DNA of 64,000 bases from NCBI GenBank assembly GCA_964631955.1, contig CAZWBA010000006.1:1-64000 (forward strand), written 5' to 3'. Positions 17,647-26,936 of this stretch are shown in pieces. The position numbers and the translations under genes were made by a program. Origin of the DNA: CAMLJR01 sp964631955 (GTDB taxonomy: Bacteria > Pseudomonadota > Gammaproteobacteria > Pseudomonadales > CAMLJR01). The first letter of the stretch is position 1. Each line of letters starts with the position of its first letter. The notes beneath the pieces are model-generated. The model made no database searches. It saw only the letters and a program-made list of their open reading frames with translations, and was not told the DNA's origin.

Positions 17647-18678
17647 ATGAGTCATCCTTATTCGCAACAGAATCCTCAGCAGCAATTCGAAATCAATCGC
17701 GGCTCGCAATCCTGGCAGGAGGATAATTCCGGGCGCGGTCAAAACCGTTCCGGCCAGCAACATGCACAGCAGGGCGGCTATTCGCAGCAGGGAGGGTATG
17801 GTCAGCAGGATCGTTACGGCCAACAGGATCGTTACGGACAGCAGGGCGGTCAGTCGCGTTATTCGCCGAATTTTTCCGGCCAGGCGGAATATGGTCAGGA
17901 ATGGCAGCAGGGCGATTATGACGATTACGGTTATGAGGGAAATGACTACGGCGGCCAGCAGCACGGACGTCCGCAATGGGGGCAGGAATATTCACCGTAT
18001 AGCGGACAGGGCGGTCAGGAATATCAGCCGAATTTCACGCCACGCCACTATCAGCCGGTTCGCGCCGACAATCAGCGCCGGGGCGGACAATCGCGCGACT
18101 GGCAGCAACCCTGGCAGGGTCGATCGCAATCGCACATCGGCAATCAGTTTGCGGGCAGTCAGTTCGGTCGTCAGCAGGAGTACTGGCCGAACAGCCAGTC
18201 GCGGTTCGGTAATCAATCGGACTGGGACGAACAGAATTACACGTTCGGCAATCAAAATTACGGACAGAATCAGACCTCCGGTGCACAGCAGTTCGGCACC
18301 GACCGCGGATATGGCCGCGCGAGTTTTCAATCGGGCGGGCAATCCACCGGTGCGTTTGGATTGCAGCAGGATACGCATCGCGGCAAGGGGCCGAAGGGTT
18401 ATACGCGAACCGATGAACGCATTCGCGAAGAAATCTGCGAACGGCTGAGCGATGATTTTCACATCGACGCGTCCGATATCGCAGTGGAAGTGAAGGAGGG
18501 CATCGTCAAACTCGAAGGCACCGTGCAGGAGCGGGCGTTCAAGCATCGCGTCGAGGATATCGCCGATAACATCAGCGGTGTGAAGGAAGTGCACAACGGC
18601 CTGCGAGTTACCCGGCAGGCGAGCCAGCAGCAGGGCGTCGACAAGTCTCAGGAAAAACTGGGCGGCAAGAGCCACTGA
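17647..18678 (+). CDS. BON-domain protein with a long Q/G/Y/R-rich low-complexity N-terminus
   Basis: A 343-residue protein in two parts. Residues 1 to about 240 are low complexity, dominated by Gln, Gly, Tyr, Arg, Asn and Ser, with short repeats such as GGYSQQGGYGQQDRYGQQ. Residues about 258-330 form one BON domain (VEVKEGIVKLEGTV, then HRVEDIADNISGVKEVHNGLRV). BON domains bind lipid or associate with envelopes. There is no signal peptide, so the place of action is unclear. A ribosome site GAGGAG lies 8 bp before the start. The low-complexity part looks like prion-like or phase-separating sequences. Its last 31 bp overlap the convergent ligD stop region. Confidence 0.85.
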   Translation: MSHPYSQQNPQQQFEINRGSQSWQEDNSGRGQNRSGQQHAQQGGYSQQGGYGQQDRYGQQDRYGQQGGQSRYSPNFSGQAEYGQEWQQGDYDDYGYEGNDYGGQQHGRPQWGQEYSPYSGQGGQEYQPNFTPRHYQPVRADNQRRGGQSRDWQQPWQGRSQSHIGNQFAGSQFGRQQEYWPNSQSRFGNQSDWDEQNYTFGNQNYGQNQTSGAQQFGTDRGYGRASFQSGGQSTGAFGLQQDTHRGKGPKGYTRTDERIREEICERLSDDFHIDASDIAVEVKEGIVKLEGTVQERAFKHRVEDIADNISGVKEVHNGLRVTRQASQQQGVDKSQEKLGGKSH

Positions 18679-21371
18679 TATCGCTTCGATGCGCGGGTCA
18701 GCGTCTGTCTGACCTGCGCATAACCGCGCCAGCATTTTGCGCGTTCGACAATGGCTTTTTTATCGAGATTGCCGACATGCCACTGCGCGCTGCTGTCGAG
18801 CTCATCCAGCTCATCCCAGCGCACCGGCACGGAAACGCCGAGCCCGGGTCGCAGTCGCGCGCTGAAAGCCGATACCGTCGTCGAGCCGCGAGTGTTGCGC
18901 AGATAATCGATGAAAATTCGCCCGACGCGATTTCTGGGGCCGCTGGTGGCGACAAACAAAACCGGAAGCGTGCGGGCGAGATGACGCACCAGCGCTTCGG
19001 AAAAATCACGCACGGTCTGCCAGTCGTCGCGAGGCAGCAGCGGCACCACCACATGCAGCCCCTTGCCGCCACTGGTCTTCAGAAAGCTTTTCAGTTTCAG
19101 TTCATCGAGCGCAGCTTTCATCAGATGCGCGGCTTCGACCACCTGCGTCCAGACGATACCTTCACCGGGGTCGAGATCGAACACGATGCGGTCGGGCTGT
19201 TCGATATGCAGCGTTCGCGCATTCCAGGTATGGAACTCGACCACATTCATCTGCGCGCATTGAACGAGCGCGGTCAGCGAATCGATGGCGATCAGCGGCG
19301 GATGTTTCGGCATGATGGCGGGGTCGAGTTCCGTCAGCGCCGGAATACGCAGACTGCCGCTGTGCTTCTGAAAAAACGTTTCACCGCCAACACCGTCCGG
19401 ACCTCGCACCAGAGAAACCGGTCTTTCCTTCAGGTGACTCAGTAATTCCTTCGCTACCCGCTCGTAATAATGCACCAGCTCGAGTTTGGTCACACCGCTC
19501 TGGCGGTCGATAATCCGCTCGGGATGTGAAATCGACACGCCGGCGACATCGATACGATCGTGCGTCGCTCTCTTCGGCGCCGTTGTTACTTTTGTTCGTG
19601 CCGGTGTTACTGGGGCTCGCGCCGTTTTTGCTTTCGCAGTCTTGTCGACGGTCCGGGTGTCGATGGCGTGGGTGTCGATGGAATCGATCACAACCGGCTT
19701 TTCGCGCGTGATCGCAGCGGCGGGTTTATCCGAGCGCAAACCCTGAAATGAACTATGTCGAATATGACCGTCGTCGGTCCAGGCAGCGAATTCGACTTCG
19801 GCCAGCTGCGATGGCTTGACCCAGTGCACACCCGGCTGGCGGATCGTTTCTGCGAACGGCGATTTCGCGGCAATCAACGGCTGCAATTTAGTGTGTAGCT
19901 CGATGGCCGACCGCTGGGAAAATCCGGTGCCGACCTTGCCGACGTAACGGAGCCTGCCCTTTTCGTCGTGCACGCCTAATAACAGGGCGCCTATGGCGCG
20001 CACACTGGCATTGCTGGAATCGGTGTATCCGCCGATTACGAATTCCTGCCGCTGCAGACATTTCAATTTGATCCAGTCACGCGAGCGGCCGGATAGATAT
20101 TTCGAATCCGCGCGCTTGCCGATCAGTCCCTCTATGCGCATGCTGCAGGCAAGCTCGATCAGATTTTCGCTTTTCGCCTCGATATGATCGCTGAAGCGCA
20201 GCAGGGGATTATCGCTGTGCCGGAGAAGCGTACGCAGGAATTCGCGTCGCGCACTCAGCGGAAGCGAACGCAAATCGTGGCCACGGTAATAAAGAATATC
20301 GAACAGCATATAGACGATATTTTTGGTCTCATCGTTTTCGAACGCATTCTGCAGGCGCTGAAAATTCGATAGTCCCCGGTTGTCGAGCATGACGATTTCA
20401 CCGTCCAGCCAGGCATCGTCGAGCGCCATCGATGCGAGCGCGCGCGCCAGCGATTTCAGACGCACCGTCCAGTCATTGCCGTTGCGCGTAAAAAGATGCA
20501 CGCCATCCCTGTCGTTCACTCGCGCCAGAATGCGATAACCATCGAATTTGATTTCGTAGATCCAGTTGCCGGCGCGGGGCGGCGTGTCGACCAGCGTGGC
20601 CAGTTGCGGCGCAATCATGAGCGGCTGCGCCGCGGCGATACCGGGTATGTTCGAATCGTCGTGTCCGCCTTTGCGGCGCGTGGATTTTTTCTTCGCGGAA
20701 TTTTTTCCTGCCGAACCCTGCAGCGCGCTATCGGGCTGCGCCTCGACGACATCGTATTGCGCGAGCGGCCTGGCATCCTCGTCATTTTGTTTGATGAGCA
20801 GCCACGACTCCTTGCCGCCATTGCCATTGCGGGTGCGAACGAGATGCCAGTGCCCTTGCAGTTTTCTGCCGTGCAGTTCGAAACGCAAATGGCCCTTCGC
20901 ATACGCCGCGCGGACATCGTCCTCGCCCTGCCATGTTCCGATATCCCAGACGATAACCGTACCCGCGCCGTAATTGCCGGCAGGAATGGTGCCTTCGAAT
21001 TCCGCATAACTCAGCGGATGATCCTCGACATGCACGGCCATACGCTTGACCGAGGGGTCGAGACAGGGCCCCTTCGGAATTGCCCAGCTTTTCAGTGTGC
21101 CGTCGAGCTCGAGCCGGAAATCGTAATGCAGACGGCGCGCCGCATGTTTTTGAATGACGAATAGCGGCATCGACGATTTTGCAGATTTTTTACGCGCGAT
21201 TTTTTTTGGCGTATCGCCTTCGGGCTCAGGGGTATCACCGAAGCGACGTTTCTTCCGGTAAAGATTCAGTGCATTCGCTCCGGTGTGTTTTTCTGCCGAA
21301 TTTTTTTCGGCCGACTTTTTTTCTGTCAAATTGTTATCGGCGTTTTTTGTCGGCGTTGCGGGCGTTTTCAT
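18648..21371 (-). CDS. ligD: Multi-domain NHEJ DNA ligase D
   Basis: LigD repairs double-strand breaks with Ku. The 907-residue protein has the pseudomonad-type order. A Lys/Asn-rich N-terminal leader (1-65) precedes a 3'-phosphoesterase domain (about 70-215, HYDFRLELDG and EGTIPAGNYGAG). The ATP-dependent ligase domain follows, with nucleotidyl Lys275 in IYEIKFDGYR, plus an OB fold (about 255-560). The C-terminus is a primase-polymerase domain (about 620-905) with the acidic motif FDLDPGEG and GGKGLHVVVPL. It is divergent from ku with a gap of 112 bp that must hold both promoters. The gene ends inside the 3' end of the BON gene. Confidence 0.97.
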   Translation of the reverse strand: MKTPATPTKNADNNLTEKKSAEKNSAEKHTGANALNLYRKKRRFGDTPEPEGDTPKKIARKKSAKSSMPLFVIQKHAARRLHYDFRLELDGTLKSWAIPKGPCLDPSVKRMAVHVEDHPLSYAEFEGTIPAGNYGAGTVIVWDIGTWQGEDDVRAAYAKGHLRFELHGRKLQGHWHLVRTRNGNGGKESWLLIKQNDEDARPLAQYDVVEAQPDSALQGSAGKNSAKKKSTRRKGGHDDSNIPGIAAAQPLMIAPQLATLVDTPPRAGNWIYEIKFDGYRILARVNDRDGVHLFTRNGNDWTVRLKSLARALASMALDDAWLDGEIVMLDNRGLSNFQRLQNAFENDETKNIVYMLFDILYYRGHDLRSLPLSARREFLRTLLRHSDNPLLRFSDHIEAKSENLIELACSMRIEGLIGKRADSKYLSGRSRDWIKLKCLQRQEFVIGGYTDSSNASVRAIGALLLGVHDEKGRLRYVGKVGTGFSQRSAIELHTKLQPLIAAKSPFAETIRQPGVHWVKPSQLAEVEFAAWTDDGHIRHSSFQGLRSDKPAAAITREKPVVIDSIDTHAIDTRTVDKTAKAKTARAPVTPARTKVTTAPKRATHDRIDVAGVSISHPERIIDRQSGVTKLELVHYYERVAKELLSHLKERPVSLVRGPDGVGGETFFQKHSGSLRIPALTELDPAIMPKHPPLIAIDSLTALVQCAQMNVVEFHTWNARTLHIEQPDRIVFDLDPGEGIVWTQVVEAAHLMKAALDELKLKSFLKTSGGKGLHVVVPLLPRDDWQTVRDFSEALVRHLARTLPVLFVATSGPRNRVGRIFIDYLRNTRGSTTVSAFSARLRPGLGVSVPVRWDELDELDSSAQWHVGNLDKKAIVERAKCWRGYAQVRQTLTRASKRYQWLLPPSFS

Positions 21372-21483
21372 AAAAACATCCTTTCAAGGCAATGCCGGAG
21401 AAAATGCAATGCATGTGCCGATGGCATAAATGATGCCTCAGTGCCCAATGGATACCAGCGCCCAATTTCTCAAGAGGCTGACC

Positions 21484-22473
21484 ATGGCCAGGCCAATATG
21501 GACCGGAGTTATTTCGTTCGGACTACTGAATATTCCTATCAGTCTGCAATCCGCCGAGCGGCGGGTCGATCTGCACTTTCGCATGATCGACAGTCGCAAC
21601 CAGAAGCCGGTGCGCTATGAGCGCGTCAACGCGGACACGGGGGAGGAGGTACCGTGGAAAGATATCGTGCAGGCTTTCGAATACAAGAAGGGAAATTATG
21701 TGGTGTTGAGCAAGGAGGAAATTGCCAAAGCGGCCTCGCACAATAAGGAGAGTATCGATATCGATGCGTTTGTCGATCGCGATGCAATTTCTCCGCTGTA
21801 TTTCGAAAAACCCTATTATCTGGTGCCGGGCAAGAAAGCGGAGAAGGGCTACGCCCTGTTGCGGACGCTGCTGCAAAAAACGCATCGCGTCGGTATCGGT
21901 TACGTGATCATTCGCACGCGCCGCTATCTGGCGGCGGTGCTGGCGGAAGGCGATGCGCTGATTCTCAATTTGCTCCGCTTCGAGCAGGAAGTCGTTCAGC
22001 CAGATAACTTCATATTTCCCTCGCATGATCTGAAGGCGCTGCATATCACACCGCGCGAAATCGAGATGGCGACGCAACTGGTCGATTCAATGACTGTCGA
22101 GTGGCAGGCAGAAAGCTATCGGGACGATTACCGCGACCAGCTGATCAGGGTCGTCGAAGAGCGCGTTGCCGCGAAGCAGGGATTGATTCGCGAGGAACCC
22201 GAAGAAGAAGCGCCGCCGGAAGCGGCCACCAATGTGGTGGATTTCATGGCGCTGCTGAAGGAAAGCCTGAAAAACAAGGGGACGTCGGGAGGCAAAAAGC
22301 CGGAAGCAAAACATCAGAAAAATTCGTCGGCGGAAGGCACGGAAAAAAGTGACCGGAAGAAGTCAGGCTCCGCTCGCTCTGCCTCTGCAAAAAAATCGAC
22401 CGAAACAAAGGCATCCACAGGAGGAAGGCATCCACCGCAAAATCGCCACGAAAATCGCGTGCCGGTTAAATAA
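21484..22473 (+). CDS. ku: Ku protein for non-homologous end joining
   Basis: Bacterial Ku forms a homodimer ring on broken DNA ends and recruits LigD. I place the start at 21484 (MARPIWTGVISFGLLNIP), the canonical family N-terminus, with AGAGG 6 bp upstream; an in-frame ATG at 21430 would add 18 unusual residues. The core spans residues 1 to about 255. The C-terminus (about 260-329) is a long Lys/Ser/Gly-rich basic extension, typical of Ku proteins whose tails bind DNA. Total length is 329 residues. The divergent ligD confirms a two-component NHEJ system. Confidence 0.97.
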   Translation: MARPIWTGVISFGLLNIPISLQSAERRVDLHFRMIDSRNQKPVRYERVNADTGEEVPWKDIVQAFEYKKGNYVVLSKEEIAKAASHNKESIDIDAFVDRDAISPLYFEKPYYLVPGKKAEKGYALLRTLLQKTHRVGIGYVIIRTRRYLAAVLAEGDALILNLLRFEQEVVQPDNFIFPSHDLKALHITPREIEMATQLVDSMTVEWQAESYRDDYRDQLIRVVEERVAAKQGLIREEPEEEAPPEAATNVVDFMALLKESLKNKGTSGGKKPEAKHQKNSSAEGTEKSDRKKSGSARSASAKKSTETKASTGGRHPPQNRHENRVPVK

Positions 22474-22693
22474 AAAAATCAAAAGTTCGCAAAGAAAGTT
22501 TTACCGGCGCGCCGTATTTATTGCGACGTTCGACAGCCAACATAGCGGTAACGGCGGAATTTTTAATATCGTCTATCGCCGTTTTTCGTGATGCGGATCA
22601 CGCCCTGCGGCAGGGCTGAAAACACAGATGTACGGCACGGATATTGCCACCTCGATACTTTCTTCATCTAACACTTCTAACGGGTGAGCTTAC
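22474..22693. other. Intergenic region between ku and egtB
   Basis: A gap of 220 bp. It should contain the end of the ku transcript and a promoter for egtB. No strong terminator hairpin and no coding sequence stand out. Confidence 0.4.
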
Positions 22694-24232
22694 GTGCCAT
22701 CGTCGCGGCGTTTATCAAACTTTTCTACAGGGCTATCCACTCCGGTAAATTTATTATCGGCGGGTAATTTATCGAGAGAGGAGCCATCGGAAAATACGCT
22801 GTCGATAAGCGATTTATCAGCAGATTTCCTGGCAGCGGATTCATATTCCGCTGATCGCCGCGATGCGCGTGCAAGCAATCTCGTCAGACGCTACAGCGCG
22901 ATCCGGCGGCAGACAGAGCGGCTGTGCACGCCCTTGCAGATCGACGATTACAATCTGCAGGGCATGGCCGAAACCAGTCCGCCGAAATGGCATCTCGCGC
23001 ATACCACCTGGTTTTTCGAAACGTTTGTGCTCGAGCATTTCATGCCCGGGTATGAAGTTTACAATCCGCATTTCGCGACTCTGTTCAATTCCTATTACTA
23101 CACGCTGGTACAGACGCCATATTCACGCCCCCAGCGCGGATTGTTATCGCGTCCGACTACGCGGGAAGTATTTGAGTATCGGCGCGCCATCGATTGCAAA
23201 ATCATCGAACTACTGAAGACGCATCATCCCCGACATTCACTGCTGCGTGAACGTATCGAGCTGGGCCTGCAACACGAGCAGCAGCATCAGGAGCTGCTGC
23301 TGACCGATATCAAATATTCCTTTTCGATGAATCCGATGTTGCCGTCCTACCGCAGCGATGGCGTGCATGCGAACTATTCCCTTGCTGAAAACGACGCCGT
23401 TGCGAAAAACGCCGCCGATGATCACGCCCTGCCGTCGCTGAATGCCGTGCTGGCGCTGAGCTGGAATGAATTTGCGGGAGGACTGTGCGAATTCGGCGCG
23501 AAATCTGATCCGGCGTTTCGTTTCGATAACGAAAACCCGTGCCATTCGCAGTATTTATCGCCGTATGCCTTATCCGGCCGATTGATCACCAACGCGGAAT
23601 TTCTGGAGTTCATCGGCGATGGCGGTTACGAAAATCCGCAGTGGTGGCTGGCCGACGGCTGGCGCGAATGCAGTCAGCGCCAGTGGCGTGCGCCTCTTTA
23701 CTGGCGCAGTCAGAACAATGAATGGCGCATCTTCACCTTGAATGGCGAACGCGCGCTCGCGCCTGACGAGCCCGTCTGTCACGTGAGTTATTACGAAGCC
23801 GATGCGTATGCGCGCTGGGCAGGTGCGCGGCTGCCGACCGAATACGAATGGGAAAACGCCGCGCGTGAACAACGCGTGCTGGGTCAGTTCGTGGAGGATG
23901 AACAGTTTCATCCGCGGGCGCTCACCGATGAAAACATCGCGGCGATACAGGACACCGAAAAATCCGCGACGGCAAACCCGCGCACGCAACAATTATTTGG
24001 CTGCGCCTGGGAATGGACGGCCAGCCCATACACCGCTTATCCGGGATACAGCGCTCCTGCGGGCCCGATCGGCGAATACAACGGAAAATTCATGTGCAAT
24101 CAGATCGTGCTGCGCGGCGGTTCCTGTGTCAGTCCGCGCGATCATCTGCGCGCAACCTATCGCAATTTTTTCTATCCCGTCGATCGCTGGCAATTTTCCG
24201 GAATACGGCTCGCCAGAACCCTGACGGATTAA
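22694..24232 (+). CDS. egtB: Ergothioneine biosynthesis sulfoxide synthase EgtB
   Basis: A non-haem iron enzyme that joins a thiol to hercynine with oxygen. The 512-residue protein has an N-terminal DinB-like domain with HLAHTTWFFETFVLEHFMPGY and the iron-ligand motif HX3HXE in LQHEQQHQELLL. A C-terminal FGE-sulfatase domain follows, with YEADAYARWAGARLPTEYEWE and LRGGSCVSPRDHLRATYRNFF. The start is uncertain: the GTG at 22694 gives a ~45-residue poorly conserved leader, and the family core begins near residue 60. egtD follows after 38 bp. No egtA or egtC is present, so gamma-glutamylcysteine or cysteine could be the sulfur donor. Confidence 0.94.
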   Translation: MPSSRRLSNFSTGLSTPVNLLSAGNLSREEPSENTLSISDLSADFLAADSYSADRRDARASNLVRRYSAIRRQTERLCTPLQIDDYNLQGMAETSPPKWHLAHTTWFFETFVLEHFMPGYEVYNPHFATLFNSYYYTLVQTPYSRPQRGLLSRPTTREVFEYRRAIDCKIIELLKTHHPRHSLLRERIELGLQHEQQHQELLLTDIKYSFSMNPMLPSYRSDGVHANYSLAENDAVAKNAADDHALPSLNAVLALSWNEFAGGLCEFGAKSDPAFRFDNENPCHSQYLSPYALSGRLITNAEFLEFIGDGGYENPQWWLADGWRECSQRQWRAPLYWRSQNNEWRIFTLNGERALAPDEPVCHVSYYEADAYARWAGARLPTEYEWENAAREQRVLGQFVEDEQFHPRALTDENIAAIQDTEKSATANPRTQQLFGCAWEWTASPYTAYPGYSAPAGPIGEYNGKFMCNQIVLRGGSCVSPRDHLRATYRNFFYPVDRWQFSGIRLARTLTD

Positions 24233-24270
24233 TCGAAATGTCATCGCATGCTTCATGAGGAAGGCTGCCA

Positions 24271-25263
24271 ATGAATAGACGTCTGCTTGAAACATTACCC
24301 GTGAAGGAATATGACTTCTTCACGTTTTCGAGCCAGCAGGACAATCCCGTCCGCGATGTGTTATCCGGTCTCATGCAGCCGCAGAAGCGAATCGATCCCC
24401 GATTCTTTTACGATGCGTGCGGTTCCGCGCTGTACGAAAAAATTACGCGAACCGACGATTACTACGTCACCGCAACCGAGAACGAAATTCTGCGCAGCCA
24501 TGCACTGGCGATCGCCACGATTGCGCCACGCCATGCGACCATCATCGAGCCGGGTGCCGGAAACTGCCGGAAAATCGAATATTTACTGGGTGCGTTGCGC
24601 CCGGATATCTATATGCCGGTCGATGTATCCAGTGCGGAACTTGAATCCGCCTGCGCACGTCTCGCTGCCAAATATGTCTGGCTCGATTGCGTCGGCGTGA
24701 TGGGGGATTTTCATCACATCGAAACGATTGCCGAGCTGTTACCCAGCCGGTGCCGTGTCGTTTTCTTTCCAGGATCGACGCTGGGCAATATGGAGCCGTC
24801 CGCCGCCGTGCAGTTTCTCATCAGACTGAAACGCATTACCGGCTTCGAGGGCAGCGTTTTGATCGGCATCGATAATGTGAAAGACGAGGAAATACTGAAT
24901 CGTGCGTATAACGATCGCGACGGCATTACCGTCGAATTCAACAAAAATATTTTATCGAGTGTCAATAACGCGGCGGGAACGAATTTCGATCCGGAAAATT
25001 TTGAACACAGGGCATTTTTCAACACACAGAAATCCCGCATCGAAATGCACCTGGTCAGCCGATGCCATCAAAGCGTGACGCTGGGGGAGGAGCGGATTTT
25101 CATCGATCGCGGCGAAACGATACATACGGAGAACTCCTACAAATACACCGAAACCGCCTTCCGTGCGCTGGCATCAAAAGCCGGTCTGCGCTGCACGCAC
25201 GCGTGGAAGGATCAACGCAATTATTTCACGCTGTATCACCTGATTTCGAACCGCGCTGTTTAA
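24271..25263 (+). CDS. egtD: L-histidine N(alpha)-methyltransferase EgtD
   Basis: EgtD makes hercynine from histidine with three S-adenosylmethionine-dependent methylations. The 330-residue protein has the family markers RFFYDACGSALYEKITRTDDYYVTATE, IIEPGAGNCRKIEYLL (SAM motif I) and VVFFPGSTLGNMEP. IDRGETIHTENSYKYT near the C-terminus supplies histidine contacts. Length is typical. GAGGAAG precedes the ATG. It forms an operon with egtB, giving the two core steps of ergothioneine synthesis; the final C-S lyase is not in the window and could be supplied elsewhere. Confidence 0.96.
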   Translation: MNRRLLETLPVKEYDFFTFSSQQDNPVRDVLSGLMQPQKRIDPRFFYDACGSALYEKITRTDDYYVTATENEILRSHALAIATIAPRHATIIEPGAGNCRKIEYLLGALRPDIYMPVDVSSAELESACARLAAKYVWLDCVGVMGDFHHIETIAELLPSRCRVVFFPGSTLGNMEPSAAVQFLIRLKRITGFEGSVLIGIDNVKDEEILNRAYNDRDGITVEFNKNILSSVNNAAGTNFDPENFEHRAFFNTQKSRIEMHLVSRCHQSVTLGEERIFIDRGETIHTENSYKYTETAFRALASKAGLRCTHAWKDQRNYFTLYHLISNRAV

Positions 25264-25284
25264 TAAATACTTATCTGAAGAAAC

Positions 25285-25333
25285 GTCATTCCCGCGCAGG
25301 CGGGAATCCAGAAAATAGGCTCCCGCCTGCGCG
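25285..25333. repeat. Dispersed REP-like palindromic element, copy 1
   Basis: The core ATTCCCGCGCAGGCGGGAAT is followed by CCAGAA and then an inverted copy CTCCCGCCTGCGCG. Near-identical cores occur at 33208 and 63866. It sits between egtD and the convergent DUF883-like gene, where it could act as a bidirectional terminator. Confidence 0.85.
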
Positions 25334-25346
25334 TTCAGAAACCCGA

Positions 25347-25646
25347 CTACACAGACGACGACCGGCCTTTCAGCAGTTTTGCCAGCACGAAGCCGACACC
25401 CAGACTCAGCACAATGGCGCGTACCGGATGCTGATTGGCGTAACTGATCGTTCTGGCGCGCACTTTCTCACGTTGCTCATGCAATTTATCCGCACCGCGC
25501 CCGGCGCGCTCGGCCAGTTTGGTGGCGGATTCCACTGCGCTATCTGCCGTGGTGTGAGCAGCCTCCGTCGCCCGCTCAATGCCCTGGTGAACGCAGTCCT
25601 TAGCCGAACGCGCGCGTTGCGATAGATTTTCACTCGTTACACTCAT
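25347..25646 (-). CDS. DUF883 (ElaB/YqjD-like) membrane-anchored protein
   Basis: A 99-residue protein with a long amphipathic helix (about 1-70, rich in Ala, Glu, Arg) and a single C-terminal membrane helix (HPVRAIVLSLGVGFVLAKLL) ending in LKGRSSS. This is the plan of the DUF883/ElaB/YqjD family, whose E. coli members tether ribosomes to the membrane in stationary phase. I chose ATG 25646 because GAAGGAGAG lies just upstream. The family is stress-induced, which fits the neighbourhood. Confidence 0.85.
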   Translation of the reverse strand: MSVTSENLSQRARSAKDCVHQGIERATEAAHTTADSAVESATKLAERAGRGADKLHEQREKVRARTISYANQHPVRAIVLSLGVGFVLAKLLKGRSSSV

Positions 25647-25968
25647 GATGCTCTCCTTCTGTGGGATATGACTGCAAATTTGAAATGCTGCAAATAATGC
25701 CGCTGAGTTTCGAACATTTTTCAAGGTTTCGGTGAGTGCTGTAGCGTGAACCCATAAAATGCGGGAATTTCGCGGAGCTCTCGCTTTCGCTGATTCCTGT
25801 CGCAAGAATTACGCAAGAATCAGGCCCGGAATTCCCGCAAGAATCAGTTCCGGTTTTCGCGTCAAATTTTTCGCGATCAGGCTCCGGCGTTATGCGCCGC
25901 AGGGCGCAATCATCGGCATTTTATTTGCCTCATCATTTGCATTGATGATTCGCGCAGGGGAAAACAGC

Positions 25969-26865
25969 ATGTCCCAAACTCAGGTACAGCAGCCGAAAGA
26001 ACAAAAGCCGAATAAATTTCCGCCACAGCATCAGAACACACAGCCGGGCCTGCAATCGGAAATGGACCCGCAGCCGATTTCCATCACCAATGCCTATCAG
26101 GGTTCGCACAAACTCCGCGGTCGTGTCGCGCTCATCAGCGGTGGCGATAGCGGCATTGGCCGCGCGATCGCACTGCATTACGCACGCGAGGGCGCCATGG
26201 TGGCTTTCATTTACGGATCGAAGCGGGAACACCACGATGCGGAAGAAACCGGGCGGCTGATTTCAGCAGAAAATGCGGAAGTCATCAGCATTCAGGGCGA
26301 CGTGGGAGACAAGGAATTCTGTCGCGAGGCAGTGGCGAAAGTCATCGCCGCTTTTGGCGGTCTCGATATTCTTGTGAACAATGCCGCCGAGCAGCACACG
26401 CAGGAATCGATCGAGGATATTTCGCCCGAGCAATTGAAGCAGACTTTCGAAACGAATATCTTCGGTTACTTCTATCTGACTCAGGCCGCGCTGCCGTTTC
26501 TCGAACAGACGCAGGGCGTCATCATCAATACCGGTTCGGTGACGAGCTTCAAGGGCAATCCCAGACTGATCGATTACACCGCCACCAAAGGTGCGATTCA
26601 GGCTTTTACCTTCGCACTGGCGCGATCGCTCGCCGACAAAAAAATCCGGGTCAACGCCGTTGCGCCGGGGCCGATCTGGACGCCGCTGATTCCCGCCAGT
26701 TTCAGTCCCGAGCATGTGAAGGAATTCGGCAAGGACACATTGATGCACCGCGCGGGGCAGCCGTACGAAGTGGCGCCTGCTTATGTATTTCTGGCAGCGG
26801 CCGACAGCTCGTACATCACCGGTCAGGTCATCCACGTCAACGGCGGCGGCCATTTCGGTATTTAA
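25969..26865 (+). CDS. SDR-family NAD(P)-dependent oxidoreductase
   Basis: A 298-residue classical-fold short-chain dehydrogenase. It has an N-terminal Pro/Gln-rich leader (about 1-40), the cofactor loop ISGGDSGIGRAIA, NNAAEQH, a catalytic Ser (TGSVTSF) and YTATKGA (YxxxK). The leader plus the GGDSGIG variant is characteristic of the YhdF/general-stress-protein-39 branch. I placed the start at 25969, preceded by CAGGGGAAAACAGC. The upstream stretch 25795-25900 contains repeated GCAAGAAT motifs and looks like leader DNA. The substrate is unknown. Confidence 0.9.
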   Translation: MSQTQVQQPKEQKPNKFPPQHQNTQPGLQSEMDPQPISITNAYQGSHKLRGRVALISGGDSGIGRAIALHYAREGAMVAFIYGSKREHHDAEETGRLISAENAEVISIQGDVGDKEFCREAVAKVIAAFGGLDILVNNAAEQHTQESIEDISPEQLKQTFETNIFGYFYLTQAALPFLEQTQGVIINTGSVTSFKGNPRLIDYTATKGAIQAFTFALARSLADKKIRVNAVAPGPIWTPLIPASFSPEHVKEFGKDTLMHRAGQPYEVAPAYVFLAAADSSYITGQVIHVNGGGHFGI

Positions 26866-26936
26866 AAAAATCATTCGACTGAAATTATGTTGCGAGCGGA
26901 TTTTTCTGAAACTGATTTCTCGATCGGAAACAGGCA

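Noticed and set aside
21430..21483. Longer start for Ku at 21430
   Set aside because: The extra residues do not fit the conserved Ku N-terminus, and a ribosome site stands before 21484.
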